Both the position numbers and the translations under genes were made by a program. A stretch of DNA of 64,000 nt from Eucalyptus grandis (lineage: Eukaryota > Streptophyta > Magnoliopsida > Myrtales > Myrtaceae): the NCBI RefSeq assembly GCF_016545825.1, contig NC_052621.1, forward strand, positions 18,960,910 through 19,024,909, read 5' to 3'. How positions within the stretch are numbered: the stretch's first letter is position 1; each line of letters opens with the position of its first letter. Of this stretch, positions 33,371 through 44,440 are shown in pieces. The notes under the pieces were generated by a model that was given only the letters and a program-made list of their open reading frames with translations, ran no database searches and was not told the DNA's origin.

Positions 33371-33720
33371 AGGATGATCCCGTTGCAACAGCAGCTTGAG
33401 CAGCAAGAATTTTTGGTACATTTTTAGGTAACTTCCTCTGTTTATTGAGTCATGATTATTTCTCTTACTAGGGTTTCTGCAGTCTGCGTGGAATAACTTA
33501 AAAGGTTTAGATAATGGTTATCACACCAATGGAATCGGAATGCTTTCGCAAACTTTCTGCGCTTGCCGGTTTGATTGGTGTTGTAAACCTCATTGTGCCC
33601 TGCTTATGAAGTGTGTTGTGCCCGCAATTGATTTTTTTATGCCTCCTTCTCTTTTTGCAGAAATTTATCTACTGTTAAGGTGGCGCAAGAAATTATGGGT
33701 GCGTATGACAACGCTTCTAT
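33371..33720 (+). repeat. Segment T, copy 1 (B-gene 3' flank)
   Basis: This segment 'ggatgatccc...agcaagaatttttggtac...ttttttatgcc' recurs at 34950-35225 and 60300-60590. It contains a small conserved frame (33514-33606, MVITPMESECFRKLSALAGL then IGVVNL), which in the B2 copy reads MVVTPMELECFRKFYAPAGL then IGVVKPIAPCL. No function is assigned; it could be a remnant exon. Confidence 0.6.
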
Positions 33721-33729
33721 TCGGGGGAA

Positions 33730-34160
33730 CTATTTCTTTTCAAAAATTGTTTTTTTTTTTTCTATTTCTACTCCGGGAACAACTTCTGAGTAAAATAAGG
33801 TATTTGGTAATGATACAAAATTTCTATTCTTGGATTAGAAAAATAATATAAATGTGTTTGGTAAAAATTTATAAATTTTTATATTTATTTATCTTTTTTC
33901 TTCTTACTCATAGACTGCTGATTGCCGCATGTTGCCGCACGACTGTTGCACGACTACCGCACAAACGCTGCATGACCATTGCACAACTGTCGCACGATCG
34001 CCGCACAACCGTCGACCGTCGCCGTCGACTGCCGCCGCAGGATTGCCGCCCATAGCCCATCGGCCATGGGAGGGGACAGTGGCTGATGAGTTGTGGGCGG
34101 CGGTCGGCAGCGACATTCGGCGGTCGTACGGCGACAGGCAATGGTCATGCGATGGTTGGT
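33730..34160. repeat. AT-rich arm plus GC-rich hairpin core
   Basis: AT-rich 'tttctattcttgga...tgtgtttggtaa' followed by a GC-rich core of 'cgcacgactg' words. The core contains the inverted pair 'gtcgccgtcgactgccgccg' and 'ggcggcggtcggcagcgac' around a central 'ggccatgggagg'. It is related to the family C intron and to 48259-48813, and duplicated with the preceding segment at 34950-35770. Confidence 0.6.
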
Positions 34161-34168
34161 GACAGCAG

Positions 34169-34310
34169 GCTATCAGATAATGCTGGTCCCTTCACGGACA
34201 AGTGTCTAACGATGGAGCTGTGGGAAAGATTAGGGGCAGCTCGAGTGAATGCCTTGAGGAAGCCAGCATTGAAAAGAGGCTGCTTCGGTTCGTACAAAAC
34301 TATCTCCTTT
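34169..34310 (+). pseudogene. Family C exon 2, displaced copy
   Basis: After 'gacagcag' the exon reads LSDNAGPFTDKCLTMELWER, LGAARVNALRKPALKRGCFG and SYK, open and well conserved with 18994-19085. It extends beyond the C1 copy, which breaks after ARVNA. A GC-rich hairpin lies just upstream, as in intron 1 of C1, so intron end and exon moved together. There is no exon 1 or promoter here. Confidence 0.5.
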
Positions 34311-34930
34311 TTTCAATACTATTCTTATGTTGCAATCAGAAAGCCTAGCCTCTCGCTAGGCTTAGCTCCATTCTCATCTCTCCATGTGTGGACCTTTTCC
34401 TTCTCTCAATTTATGACCAGTGGCAATTGTCACTGCCAAAGTTCAATGTTATTGAACGACGTAGAAAGTTGAACCGATTTTTGCACCCGTACAGTATGCA
34501 TTGAACCTCTCGCGGAAGCGACGAAATTTACTTTAGATATAATGGCGAATCCCCCTTTGAAATATGACTTCGATTACCCGATTACTCGAGAAGACATTCA
34601 TTCATATACCGACAGATTGCAAGTTGATATTCATCTCGTGTCATGATATACATGTCCTACAACGCAAACACGTATTACAATAATCAAAATAAGCTATTAG
34701 TAAATTAGGATATCATTGCCATAAAAATTCAAGGTGTGCTTAGCCTGTGAATAGGTCATAACATACGGAAACATCCATCAGTTCCCTCAATCCTTACGAA
34801 GGGGATGATTTAAAAAAAAAAATTCAATGTTGAACTTAGTTACGGTAAACTCTCTTGAAATGCTTGAAAATTTTGAAAATATTGAAATATCAAACATTAA
34901 AGTGTACAGCGGGTCTGCTTAGGAAATCCT
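34240..34930 (-). repeat. Segment I plus upstream module, inverted copy
   Basis: The reverse complement corresponds to about 10300-10970: first the shared upstream module (34930-34795), then segment I (34720-34240), in the same internal order. It sits between two direct copies of segment T and the hairpin, so it was inserted or inverted there. Confidence 0.7.
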
Positions 34931-34949
34931 AAAGAGTACAAACTAGGAT

Positions 34950-35770
34950 GATCCCATTGCAATAGCAACTTGAGTACCAAGAATTTTTGGTACATTTTTA
35001 GGTAACTTCCTCTATTTATTGCGTCATGATTATTTCTCTTACTAGGGTTTTTGCAGCCTGCATGGAATAACTTAAAAGGTAACTTTCTGCGCCTGCCGGT
35101 TTGATTGGTGTTGTAAACCTCATTGCGCTCTGCTTATGAAATGTGTTGTGCCCGCAATTGATTTTTTTATCCCCCTTCTCTTTTTGCAAAAATTTATCTG
35201 CTGTTAAGGTGGCGCGAGAAATTATGGGTGCGCATAGTAATGTTTCTATTCCAGAGAACTATTTCTTTTCAGAAATAGTTTTTTTCTATTTCTACTCCGA
35301 AAACAATTTTCGAGTAAAATAAGGTATTTGGTAATTATACAAAATTTATATTCTTGGAATAGAAAAAGAATAGAACGTTTGATAAAAATTTGTAATTTTT
35401 TGTATTTATTTATTTTTTCTTACCCACGGACTGCTGACCACCGCCTGTCGTCGCACGACAGCTGCACGAACGTTGCACGACCGCCGCACGACCGTAGCAC
35501 AATCGCCGCACGACAGCCACACGAACGTTTTGTCGACCGCCGCACGACCGTAGCACAATTGCCGCACGACAGCCACACGAACGTTTTGTTGACCGCCGCA
35601 CGACCGTAGCACAATCGCTGCACGACTGCCAACCGTCACCGCCAACCGCCGCCACAAGATTGCCGCCCATAGCCCACCGGCCGCGGGAGGGGGAGGTGGC
35701 TGATGAGCTATGGGCAGCGACATTCGGCGGTTGTGCGACGGCAGGTAGTGGTCGTGCGGCAATTGGGAAT
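34950..35770 (+). repeat. Second copy of segment T plus GC-rich hairpin
   Basis: Direct repeat of 33371-34160. The GC-rich core (35437-35770) has a near-perfect internal tandem: 'acagccacacgaacgttttgt' with 'cgaccgccgcacgaccgtag' occurs twice about 60 bases apart (35510-35640). The right boundary runs directly into the family C downstream exon. Confidence 0.7.
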
Positions 35771-35773
35771 AAA

Positions 35774-35946
35774 ATCATGCCTACGAGCAAGCTCAAGTAA
35801 ATGTCAATCAGGCCATTCAACGGATCCGACAAAATGAAGTTCTGGTCCTATCTTCCACCGTTGAGGCTAGGGAATTTCTAGGCATTTGGCATAAGTTAAG
35901 GAATAATCGCGATGCTCTACGCACTATTCAAATTGGGAACATGAAT
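35774..35946 (+). pseudogene. Family C downstream exon, displaced copy
   Basis: Encodes AYEQAQVNVNQAIQRIRQNE, VLVLSSTVEAREFLGIWHKL and RNNRDALRTIQIGNMNR, almost identical to the exon ending at 20942. The donor, ag|gtgaga in copy 3, is ag|gcatga here, so normal splicing is lost. The flank remains homologous to 20943-21254 as far as about 36158. Confidence 0.5.
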
Positions 35947-36158
35947 AGGCATGATAGAACAATCATACATTGCTAGTTGGAAGAGCATCGATTCACTATT
36001 CATAATTATTCTTTTGACTTGCCACCACGATCAAACCAATAGTCCATCCTTTTTTTATTTTTCTAGACCATACTGGCCCGGTTATATATTGTAGTTTGTT
36101 TTTCAATGTAATAGATCTTTGGAGCCCTTTATTTATCCAAACGAGTCTAAAGATGTTT

Positions 36159-36606
36159 AATATAGATTTTTAAGATATTATCCTGAAGTAAACTACTTAT
36201 GGAGCATATGCTATGGTTTGTGGTATTTGGAAAAAGTTGGAATGGTTGGTTACTAACTCTTAGCTAAATTATTGATATAGAGATATATACTACTGTCCGC
36301 TTCCTCGCATTCTTATTATGGTCCCTTCACGCCACTTCAACATAGTTACACGTCAATTTCTTAAAAACTTGAATTTTTATATTAAAACATGCATGAACCT
36401 AAAAATACGCACAAGTCTCGCCCAAGAGCCTTGAAATTAGCAGCTTAACAAAAAAAAAAAATCATAGCTTTCGTAGGTACAGAGCTTATAGTGCAATTAT
36501 TTTCTCCCTTTTTTTTTCCTTCTAAGTCTCATTACACGTTTAATCACGCTTTTCAAGAGTTGGGCTAACTTGTCAAGCAATCGCCTCAAACTCATCTAAG
36601 GTCCTC
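36159..36606. other. Intergenic DNA
   Basis: AT-rich, with no gene or repeat recognised. Confidence 0.6.
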
Positions 36607-36795
36607 TTATAAACCTAAAAATACACACAAAATCTCAACCAACCAAGAGCAATAAAATCAGTTAACCAAAAAAGATATCATCTTATAAACCTAAAAATAC
36701 ACACAAAATCTCAACCAACTAAAAGCAATAAAATCAGTTGACCAAAAAAGATATCATTTTATAAACCTAAAAATACACATAAAATCTCAACTAAC
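36607..36795 (+). repeat. 76-bp tandem repeat, about 2.5 units
   Basis: Units start at 36607, 36683 and 36759 with 'ttataaacctaaaaatacac'; the third is truncated. The unit is AT-rich and non-coding. Confidence 0.92.
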
Positions 36796-37471
36796 AAGAG
36801 TCGCAGTCAAAGCCAAGAAAAAGAAAAAAAAATCAATACATGCGAAGGACAACAGGAGAGGGATGAGGAGATGATGAACAAAGGTAACTTTCATCATATT
36901 ATTATCAAGAATACGATAGAAAGTAATAGCGATGGCCATGCAGTGGCGAGAAGCATGATGACCAAAGAGAGAGAGAGAGAGAGGATGTTGCACGATTTAC
37001 TGGTGAAAAGTTTGTAAAAGCTGGTAAAGTGAAAAGAAAGTTAGTGTGTTGTACGATTTACAAAAGTTGGTAAAAGCTTGTAAAGACTCTCCTTCGTGGC
37101 TTCCCCTCGCGCGACGAGTTGTGAAAAAAAATTTGCTGGATTGCCAAGAAACCAAACAAACCCTAGGCCATCATTGCCAACCTTGTAACTCTCCTTAGAC
37201 CCTTTCAAGTTTTCCAGAATCACATCGCAAAAGAATGTTACGCAAGATATTTCAGACGAGAAAAAACAAGAGGAGTGGCAGTCAAAGCCAAGAAAAAGAA
37301 AAAAAAAATCAATACAGGCAAAAGACAACAGGAAGAGAAAGGTTGTCGTTTTCTAGTAGTTTACAGTCACGAGCAATGAGAGAGTGGGGGTGGTTGGGGG
37401 CTGGGGTTAGGTAAGTTAGAGAGAAACCAAGAACGTCCACATCACAAAATAAAAAATAGCAACAAAAAAAA
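36796..37471. repeat. Locally duplicated intergenic DNA
   Basis: 'gcagtcaaagccaagaaaaag...' with 'gacaacagga' occurs at 36801-36853 and 37277-37333. A shorter pair ('gatttac..g..aaagttggtaaaag') lies at 36990-37080. A (GA)n tract is at 36966-36982. No gene is supported. Confidence 0.55.
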
Positions 37472-38389
37472 ATTAACAGATGATGCATTTATTTACTTTT
37501 CACAGTATTCATATAATATTTAAGTGAGAGCCATGTATGAGTAAGTGTGATATCATTTTTTTATACATAAAATTAGAATTGGAAGCCAATTCCTTGTGAG
37601 TCACTCCCTCAGATTTATTTTCGTGCAAAAAAAATTATTTTTCACATCAAATTTTTATCCGATTGCTCATTAAACAAAAATGAAATGAGCAGCCTAAAAA
37701 CAATGGATGACTTATTCATCCGGTCTTAGAAATGAAAATTTAAATATCAATTTCATATTCTTATTATTTTCTGTCTGGAAGGCAAGGAAAGCGTGAGTCT
37801 GCATTGGGGGACTCATGAATTATCAAAATTACACATATCAGGTATGATCTAGCTGCACGATAGTATTTAAGTAAAGTAAAAATTACATCACAAAATAAAA
37901 GAGACTAAAGTAATTGTAGGACAATTGAAATGCTTGACTAAAGTTCTAAGGTAGATTTTAGAATGACCCCTTAAATGCAACTTTCCCCATCTCGGAGATT
38001 GAGTGAGCTAGTGGGCAAAGAGAGTAGAAACAGCTGATGCACATATTTAGCTTCTCTGAAAATACCTCCACATTAGCCAAATCTACGGATCAAACTTGAA
38101 AGGCCACAGAATGTACAAATTTATCATGTCTAATTACTGAAAGTAACTTGAAAAATCATATTGATGAAATTTCTTGCTTTCTCATGTTCCATCTTATTTC
38201 ACGGAAAACGAATTATCTGAAAAACATCTTCCTTAACTTGATCATTTATTAATCGATGAAAAATTCATTAATGATAATAAATTGTATCTAAGTATTTTCA
38301 TGGACAATGAAAATAATTAGCATTCATTTATTGCGTAAAAGATACAAACAATTATTTTTAAGAAAATATTTTTCAAATCATCCATTTTC
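37472..38389 (+). repeat. Dispersed direct repeat S, copy 2
   Basis: Counterpart of 801-1934, lacking the extra 160 bases of copy 1. It ends at 'atccattttc', after which the two loci have unrelated sequence. The hAT element begins 141 bases downstream. Confidence 0.75.
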
Positions 38390-38521
38390 AGTAAAACAAA
38401 CAAAGCATTAATTGCATGCGTAATCAATTTATTTCGACCATTTCACCCTAAATTGATTTGAGAAAGGTCATCTTGCTTCTCGGCAAATCAATCGCAACCA
38501 TTAATGTACATGCATTACCGT

Positions 38522-38529
38522 GTGAGGAG
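38522..38529 (+). repeat. Left 8-bp target-site duplication of the hAT element
   Basis: gtgaggag, repeated exactly at 43837-43844 on the other side of the element. Confidence 0.93.
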
Positions 38530-39318
38530 TAGGGGTGATCATGGTCTGGTTGGGCCGGTCCGACACCTAACCCTAGGACCAACTCGCACAGTGTCGGTCC
38601 TCAATTTTTGGGACCAAAGACTGACCCGTTCGAGTCTGGGATTGAGCACCGGACCGACCCTATGGGTTCGGTTCAGTTCGGTTCCAGGGTCAACCCGGGA
38701 CTAATTGATAATTTTTTTATTTCATTTTTTATTCCTTAAAAAATAAAACTCATTAATTCAAATTACATATCAATCAACAATACGATGTTGAGCAACCAAA
38801 CTATAAATATAAGTACATATTCAACATAAATTTAAGATAAAGTAATCATAAAAATATCACACTAGTTAAAAACAACAAACTATATAAATAATCGAGATTA
38901 CTAATAGAGATAAAGTGTTTCCATCGTTGAAGCATACTATAATTGTCTTGCTTTTAATTTGTCTTTGAATCATTCTTCCCTTCGGAAAATGGGATGAGAT
39001 GGTAAGTTTAAGAGAAAAGAATTCTAGGCCAAAAGATGTTTTCTAGCCATCTTCTCCAGCAATCATCTATCAATAATACTTGTAACACCATATGCAAAAA
39101 CAATTCATACATTCAATCAAGCAAAGTCTAATCAACCAATTATGAAGCTTCACACCACTTGACAAGCACATCATCATAACAACGGCAATACTACTATTCC
39201 AGAACTTCTTCCATTTGACACAAACTCAAAAGCAAAGTGCAACTAAACAATTAAACCATAAGAAGTTCAAAATACTTAATATAAACCATGAATATACAAC
39301 TTCACATTTTGTTAATTG

Positions 39319-41560
39319 TTAGATGATCGCTTTAACTTCTGAATACCTGAAAACAAAACAAACAACACACATAAAAAGAAAAAAAGAACTCATTCATTAG
39401 ATGTAAAAAAGAATTAACAAGTAAAAAAAGAAATATGGATGATTTAGGCTTACCCAATTCAAACTTTTCGGCATTCTTAATGCACTCTTCAACATTAATA
39501 GGCACACGAGCAGCTCTCAACCAGTCTTGAGTACAAATTAAAGTTTCCACCACTTTAGGAGTCAAGGAACTTCTAAAACCATTGAAGCACCCGGCCTGAA
39601 GTACTAAAAGCCGACTCTGAAGCAATAGTAGTCACGGAAATAGATAAAACATCCCAAGCCATCAAAGATAGAATTTTATACTTCAAACCAGTACTTTTCC
39701 ACCACATCAAAATATCAAGATCAGGAATATCTTCAGAATCCTCTTCAAGATATCATTCAAGCTCTGATTTGTTATCATCACGCCCTCCTTTCTTTTGATG
39801 GAAAAATTTTTTTCGCCAAGCTTTGATGTTAATCTCGTCGTTACCATCATTTCCATCGGTATTGAAAGCACTGCTATTTTTAGTAATCATAGTTTGACCC
39901 CCCAAATATCAGTTACCATGACCAAGAAAAGATTGTTCATAAAATGAATACAAGCGCTCCAACATGTACTTCACCTTACTATGCATCTCATCAATTTTTG
40001 CTTCATCATCATAAATTTGCTCATAACAATACTTCACATAATGCAACTTTTTTGTAGGATCTAACGACACCGCAATCAAAACCATCATATTTACTTTATC
40101 CAAACTTCCATAATATTTATCAAACTTCTTCTTCATCTTTGTACCCATAGTTCTAAGCTTAGGATCCAAACATCTTTCAACTATTTGTACAAAAAAACTA
40201 TTCCCTCAAAATAATCATTCGAAGTAATATATAAATTCCTTGACATTTGAGTGGTGGCATCATAAAACTGTTTCGGGAATTTGAAAAGAATAATGGCATT
40301 TTCCCAATCTTCACTTTTTAGAAAATCATTATTAAGCTCAATTTCAAAAGACAAATCTTCAGCCATCCTTTCAAAAGCTTTTCTAAACTTTATGGCCGTG
40401 TTTAATATGAAATAAGTGGAGTTCTATCTAGTGGCAATATCAAGACAAACCGAACCCTTGTAAGTAATCCTTTCAGCCTCAATGCAAGATTGGAATGCTT
40501 TAGCTCTCATGGGAGAACTCCTCACATATCTAACAACATTTCAAATACAAGCAATAAAATCACGTACCTCAAACAAGCCATTTTTGACAATCAAGCTTAA
40601 TATATGCATAATGCATCTCATGTGTAAAGTTTCACCAACTAAAACCAATGACCCGTCTCTTGAAAATTTATCTTTCAAATAATCAATGGCAACATCGTTT
40701 GCACTAGCATTATCCACTGTGATTGTAGAAACATTTTTTTTTCTATTCCCCAATCATAGATGCATTTTTTTTAACTATCTTCCCAATCTCCCTGCCCTTG
40801 TGACTATGTATCACCACAAAATTGATGATCCTTTTACGCAATTTTCAGTCTTCATCAATGAGATGTGCAGTAAGACATAAATAGTTTAGATTTTGAACGG
40901 AAGTCTATGTATCAGTCGTCAATGCAATCCTTGACCTAAGCTTACCAAAGTAATTTTTCAAACAACTTCTTTCACTCATATACAATTTCATGCAATCTCT
41001 AGCCATTGTAAATCAAGATAAATGTGTGAAGAGAGCTTGTAACTTAGTGACAAAATCATGAAACCCAACACGCTCAACTATAGAAAATGGTTGTTCATTG
41101 AGGATGATCATTCGAGCAAGCATGTGTCTACACCGGTCTTGATCAAATTTTCATGTTGTTAAGACATTACCACTAGTGGCATCAGTACTGGTATCTCCCC
41201 CTGCCTTGCTAGGCACATTTACACCACGTGGTACAAACAACTTTTGCTTCTTATCTATATTAGGAAGATACTTGTTGCACCTTTTCAAGTGCTTCAACAT
41301 TGTTGAAATACCACTATTAATAGCATATGCATACTCCTTCCCACAATGAATGCATTTTACCATACATGTTTTTTTTTCTTCTCATCTATAATTCTCAAAA
41401 AATTATCGCACACAATAGATTTATCCATTTTTCACTCCTTATAAAGAGGAGGATGACTAGTAGATACCTCGATCGACTCTTTTAAGTGTTCTTCACATCC
41501 ATGGCTAGGCAATTCCATTATGGGACTCATCTCGTAACATCCCTCCACTTCAGTTGACAT
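39319..41560 (-). pseudogene. hAT transposase (BED zinc finger, RNase H-like fold, hATC), frameshifted
   Basis: Reading the minus strand, the protein starts MSTEVEGCYEMSPIMELPSH and breaks early. The BED zinc finger follows (41151-41363: KCIHCGKEYAY, then LKHLKRC). Next come the catalytic-fold block STITVDNASANDVAIDYLKD with CIMHILSLIVKNGL (40541-40753), LNNDFLKSEDWENAIILFKF (40181-40366), and KMKKKFDKYYGSLDKVNMMV with LDPTKKLHYVKYCYEQIYDD (39909-40169). Last is the hATC dimerisation segment with FRSSLTPKVVETLICTQDWL (about 39520-39570). A last intron is visible (donor gg|gtaagc at 39453, acceptor ttcag at 39347). Frames change at least five times, so no functional enzyme is possible. The family cuts and pastes DNA in the nucleus. 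Confidence 0.9.
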
Positions 41561-43659
41561 GTTACCTGAATTCATCAAGTTCACATAAATATTTAAGTAC
41601 CAGCATGTAAACTTTAGCATATATTATCATGTACTTCATGATTTGCTAAAGTAGCAGCAACCATCAGCCAATTTCACTTGAACATAACTAAAGATAATGC
41701 AATCAATTAGCATCACATATTATCAGACAAGCAGAAATAAGAAATCACAGTTTGCCATCACTAATTTAGTCGAAAGTTGAAACCCATATTCCCCAATACT
41801 ATCATATAACATGGCTATTATACCAATAAATTCATCAACAAACATATTTCCCTATACAAGATGCTCATAAAGAGTAATATTCTTGCTGAATGGATCCAGA
41901 AAAGGATGTTGTAAAAAAAATGACTGTTTTTATATTCTAAGAAATATCTTCAAATGCAACAATTTTTTTTTTTTTTTTCATATTTCAAGATGCTATTGCA
42001 TAATTCTGTTTCCAGAATCAAACTAAGGGCCAACACAACATAAGGAAAAAGGCTCAGTGGATGTCATGATTGCTGCAGGTGTAGCTCTTATTACATACTT
42101 AGTCGAGGGGAAGCTGACCTCCTAGGATTATTTGCACAGAACAACACTATGCCATATGTTTGTTATAGTCGTAGCAATGTTATGGTTCTTCTATGAAGTG
42201 GTGTAACTTGTGTGCTTGGCAATATATGGTTGCAGCACTTCAAAACTAGGCGACGCATTTTCCTAAAAGCTGCAACTGTTGCAGTTTGAGGGTGCTTCAC
42301 TCGTGGGGAGTTTATCAATCACCCAACGAAAACTACAAAAACACTTTTCCCAGTTGTAATTGTTGTAGGAAGCTGTACCAAACAAGCATTCAATTGAAAA
42401 GTATGCATAAAAAGTCACATATAATCTAAGCCCCTAGTGTTGGCTTTGAATAGTACTTGCACTACAGTTACAATAAACTATGTAACACCAGGGATACAAA
42501 ATGTTTGCAAGGAATGTAGATGAAAGCTTATGTGGCTCAACTCCACCAAGCTTATGGTTTCAATCACTCTATTTATAATCCAAACAGATGTTCAAGCATA
42601 TTATTTAACCACCAGCTCAACTCCACTTAGATCCCTGTCCTCCAAACTAATGTAATAGGAAATATTTGAAGGCGAAAACTTTTACTTTCTCATGGGTAGC
42701 TGTCTCAATTCATGAAGTCCAGTTCATGGAAAATCCAACTCACTAAATTTAACTCTGCTCATTGTTGAGCAACCATTCCAGAATTTATCGTGCATGCCGT
42801 AGCCTATCAACCGAACAGAAGTTTCAAGAGAATCCCGTCCCTTCTGTGGAGTTAACAGGAATCACGCAGTGATCCAGTTCTAACTAAATCCCCCCAAGCA
42901 CACGCAGGCATAAAAATTTGAGAAACCCAACACTACTATGCAGAGTTGCCAGCTCCATGAACGTATTTTGACCATATTCGAGCAACGGCAGAGCTCGATC
43001 ACCTCAATCAAGCATCTACCCTACTTCTTAAACCAACCTAATTTCCCACCACCCATCTAGCAAAAATCAAGAACATACATGAGCTTGAAGCTCTAAAGTC
43101 AAGCAAAAATGAAACTCAAGAGTCGAGTTGTGTTCGCAAAGGTGAGCAAACAGGGGCGAGCCGTCATGCGAGCGACGAATGGCAAGTGTAGTTCACGAGC
43201 AAAGGGGTTTCTAATTGGGGCTTTTATTTTCTTCTGATTTACTTGGCAAAGAGCGAGGCCAGCTAAGAGAGGCAAGCAGCGGGGCCATTAAGTGGTGAGC
43301 GGCACGGGCGTTGAGCTAGGCAAGCGGCAAGTGGCCAACGACAAGCAGTGCGAGCGTCGAGAGAGGCAAGAGTCCAACGGCTAGCGCCGAGCGGCAAGCA
43401 AGTCGAGCAAATAATAGCGAACGACGAGCAACGAGCCATGAGTGACGGTTGACGAGTGGGCGAGTGTGCACGGCGAATAGGGCAAGGTTGCTCTTGCTCA
43501 TGAGGGAAAGTTTCGTTTTTAAGTGAAAAATGAACAGGATAAAGACAGAAGAATAAGACGAGGCTGAGGATGTTTTAAGCCATTTCACAACGCTATTCAC
43601 ACCGTTTCACGCCGTCATTCACATCGTCATTCAAGCTGTTCAATTAATATAAATATATT
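41561..43659. other. hAT 5' leader and promoter side
   Basis: No frame of note. A GC-richer zone at 43140-43460 with repeated 'gcgagc', 'gcggcaag' and 'cgagcaa' words probably corresponds to the transcript leader of the transposase on the minus strand. Confidence 0.4.
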
Positions 43660-43836
43660 TTATCAACGTTGGTCTGGGTTGGATTGACCCTAAACTTCCA
43701 GAACCGAGGACCAACCAGCACGGTACCGGTCCTGGAATCTTAGGACCAAGGACCGATCCGATTCCCTTGAAAACCGGACCAAGATCAGTAAGGTTGGGCC
43801 AGTTCAGGGTAGACTCTAGACCGCTACTCACCCCTA

Positions 43837-43844
43837 GTGAGGAG
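43837..43844 (+). repeat. Right 8-bp target-site duplication of the hAT element
   Basis: gtgaggag, identical to 38522-38529. Confidence 0.93.
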
Positions 43845-44440
43845 CATGGGACTGTCTGCTGACAATTTCTTACTACAAAGTATGACTAGATCGTGAAATT
43901 GTTACAAAACTCCGGTACTCCGCTTATTTAGATATCAAATTATAACGTGTATTGTTTAATGCATTAGTTTTTTTAAAATTAGTGCGCCTTGGCATGTGTA
44001 GCGTTCCTCTACTGTACTGTGGGTTTGTTTTTTGTTTGGAAGTTGACCGAAGAGCTTGGTCATCAACGTACAACTCAGGTTTCGGCCACGTCTTTGTAGT
44101 GGAACGACGGGGTTTTGCTTTTGTCCGCCGCCCGCAGTTCATATGTCCCCGCCGAATGTCCTGCGGAAATGCACCGCACGCAGCCATCATACTCGCCACG
44201 CTGCTAGTATATATGATAAAGATATACGTCGAAATTTAATCTTCCACATAGATCTAAAAACTATAAATAATAATTTAATCGACGACGAAAGTTTGAAAAC
44301 TATAACCATAATCTATAATTTTTTTGTCAGCACAAAAGTTGAAAGATAATATGTTTTTTTGTACATGGATGATTTTACGATACACGAACACTCATATTTA
44401 TAGTGTTTACAACACAATTGTCTATAAACAAGTTTTTTAA
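43845..44440. other. Intergenic DNA
   Basis: Overlapping short frames at 43924-44239 on both strands show no recognisable domain. Nothing else is seen. Confidence 0.5.

Larger units (their letters stand above)
38530..43836 (-). mobile_element. hAT-superfamily DNA transposon, complete ends
   Basis: A 5.3 kb element bounded by taggggtga at the left and its exact complement tcaccccta at the right, with 8-bp target duplications, all diagnostic of hAT elements. Both subterminal regions (38530-38710 and 43660-43836) are rich in ggacc/ggtcc words, likely transposase binding sites. The transposase is on the minus strand (41560 to 39319) and broken by frameshifts, so the copy is not autonomous. The 5' leader side (41561-43659) contains no other gene. 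Confidence 0.95.

Noticed and set aside
33918..34160. Open frames through the GC-rich core
   Set aside because: All frames on both strands are open by composition and the peptides (Arg/His/Thr or Pro/Ala rich) differ between copies.
35437..35770. Regularly spaced repeats resembling a CRISPR array
   Set aside because: Units are GC-rich minisatellite words with no constant repeat length or unique spacers, inside an obvious eukaryotic foldback element.
39686..41360. Separate small genes on the plus strand of the hAT element (40482, 40686)
   Set aside because: Antisense to conserved transposase motifs.
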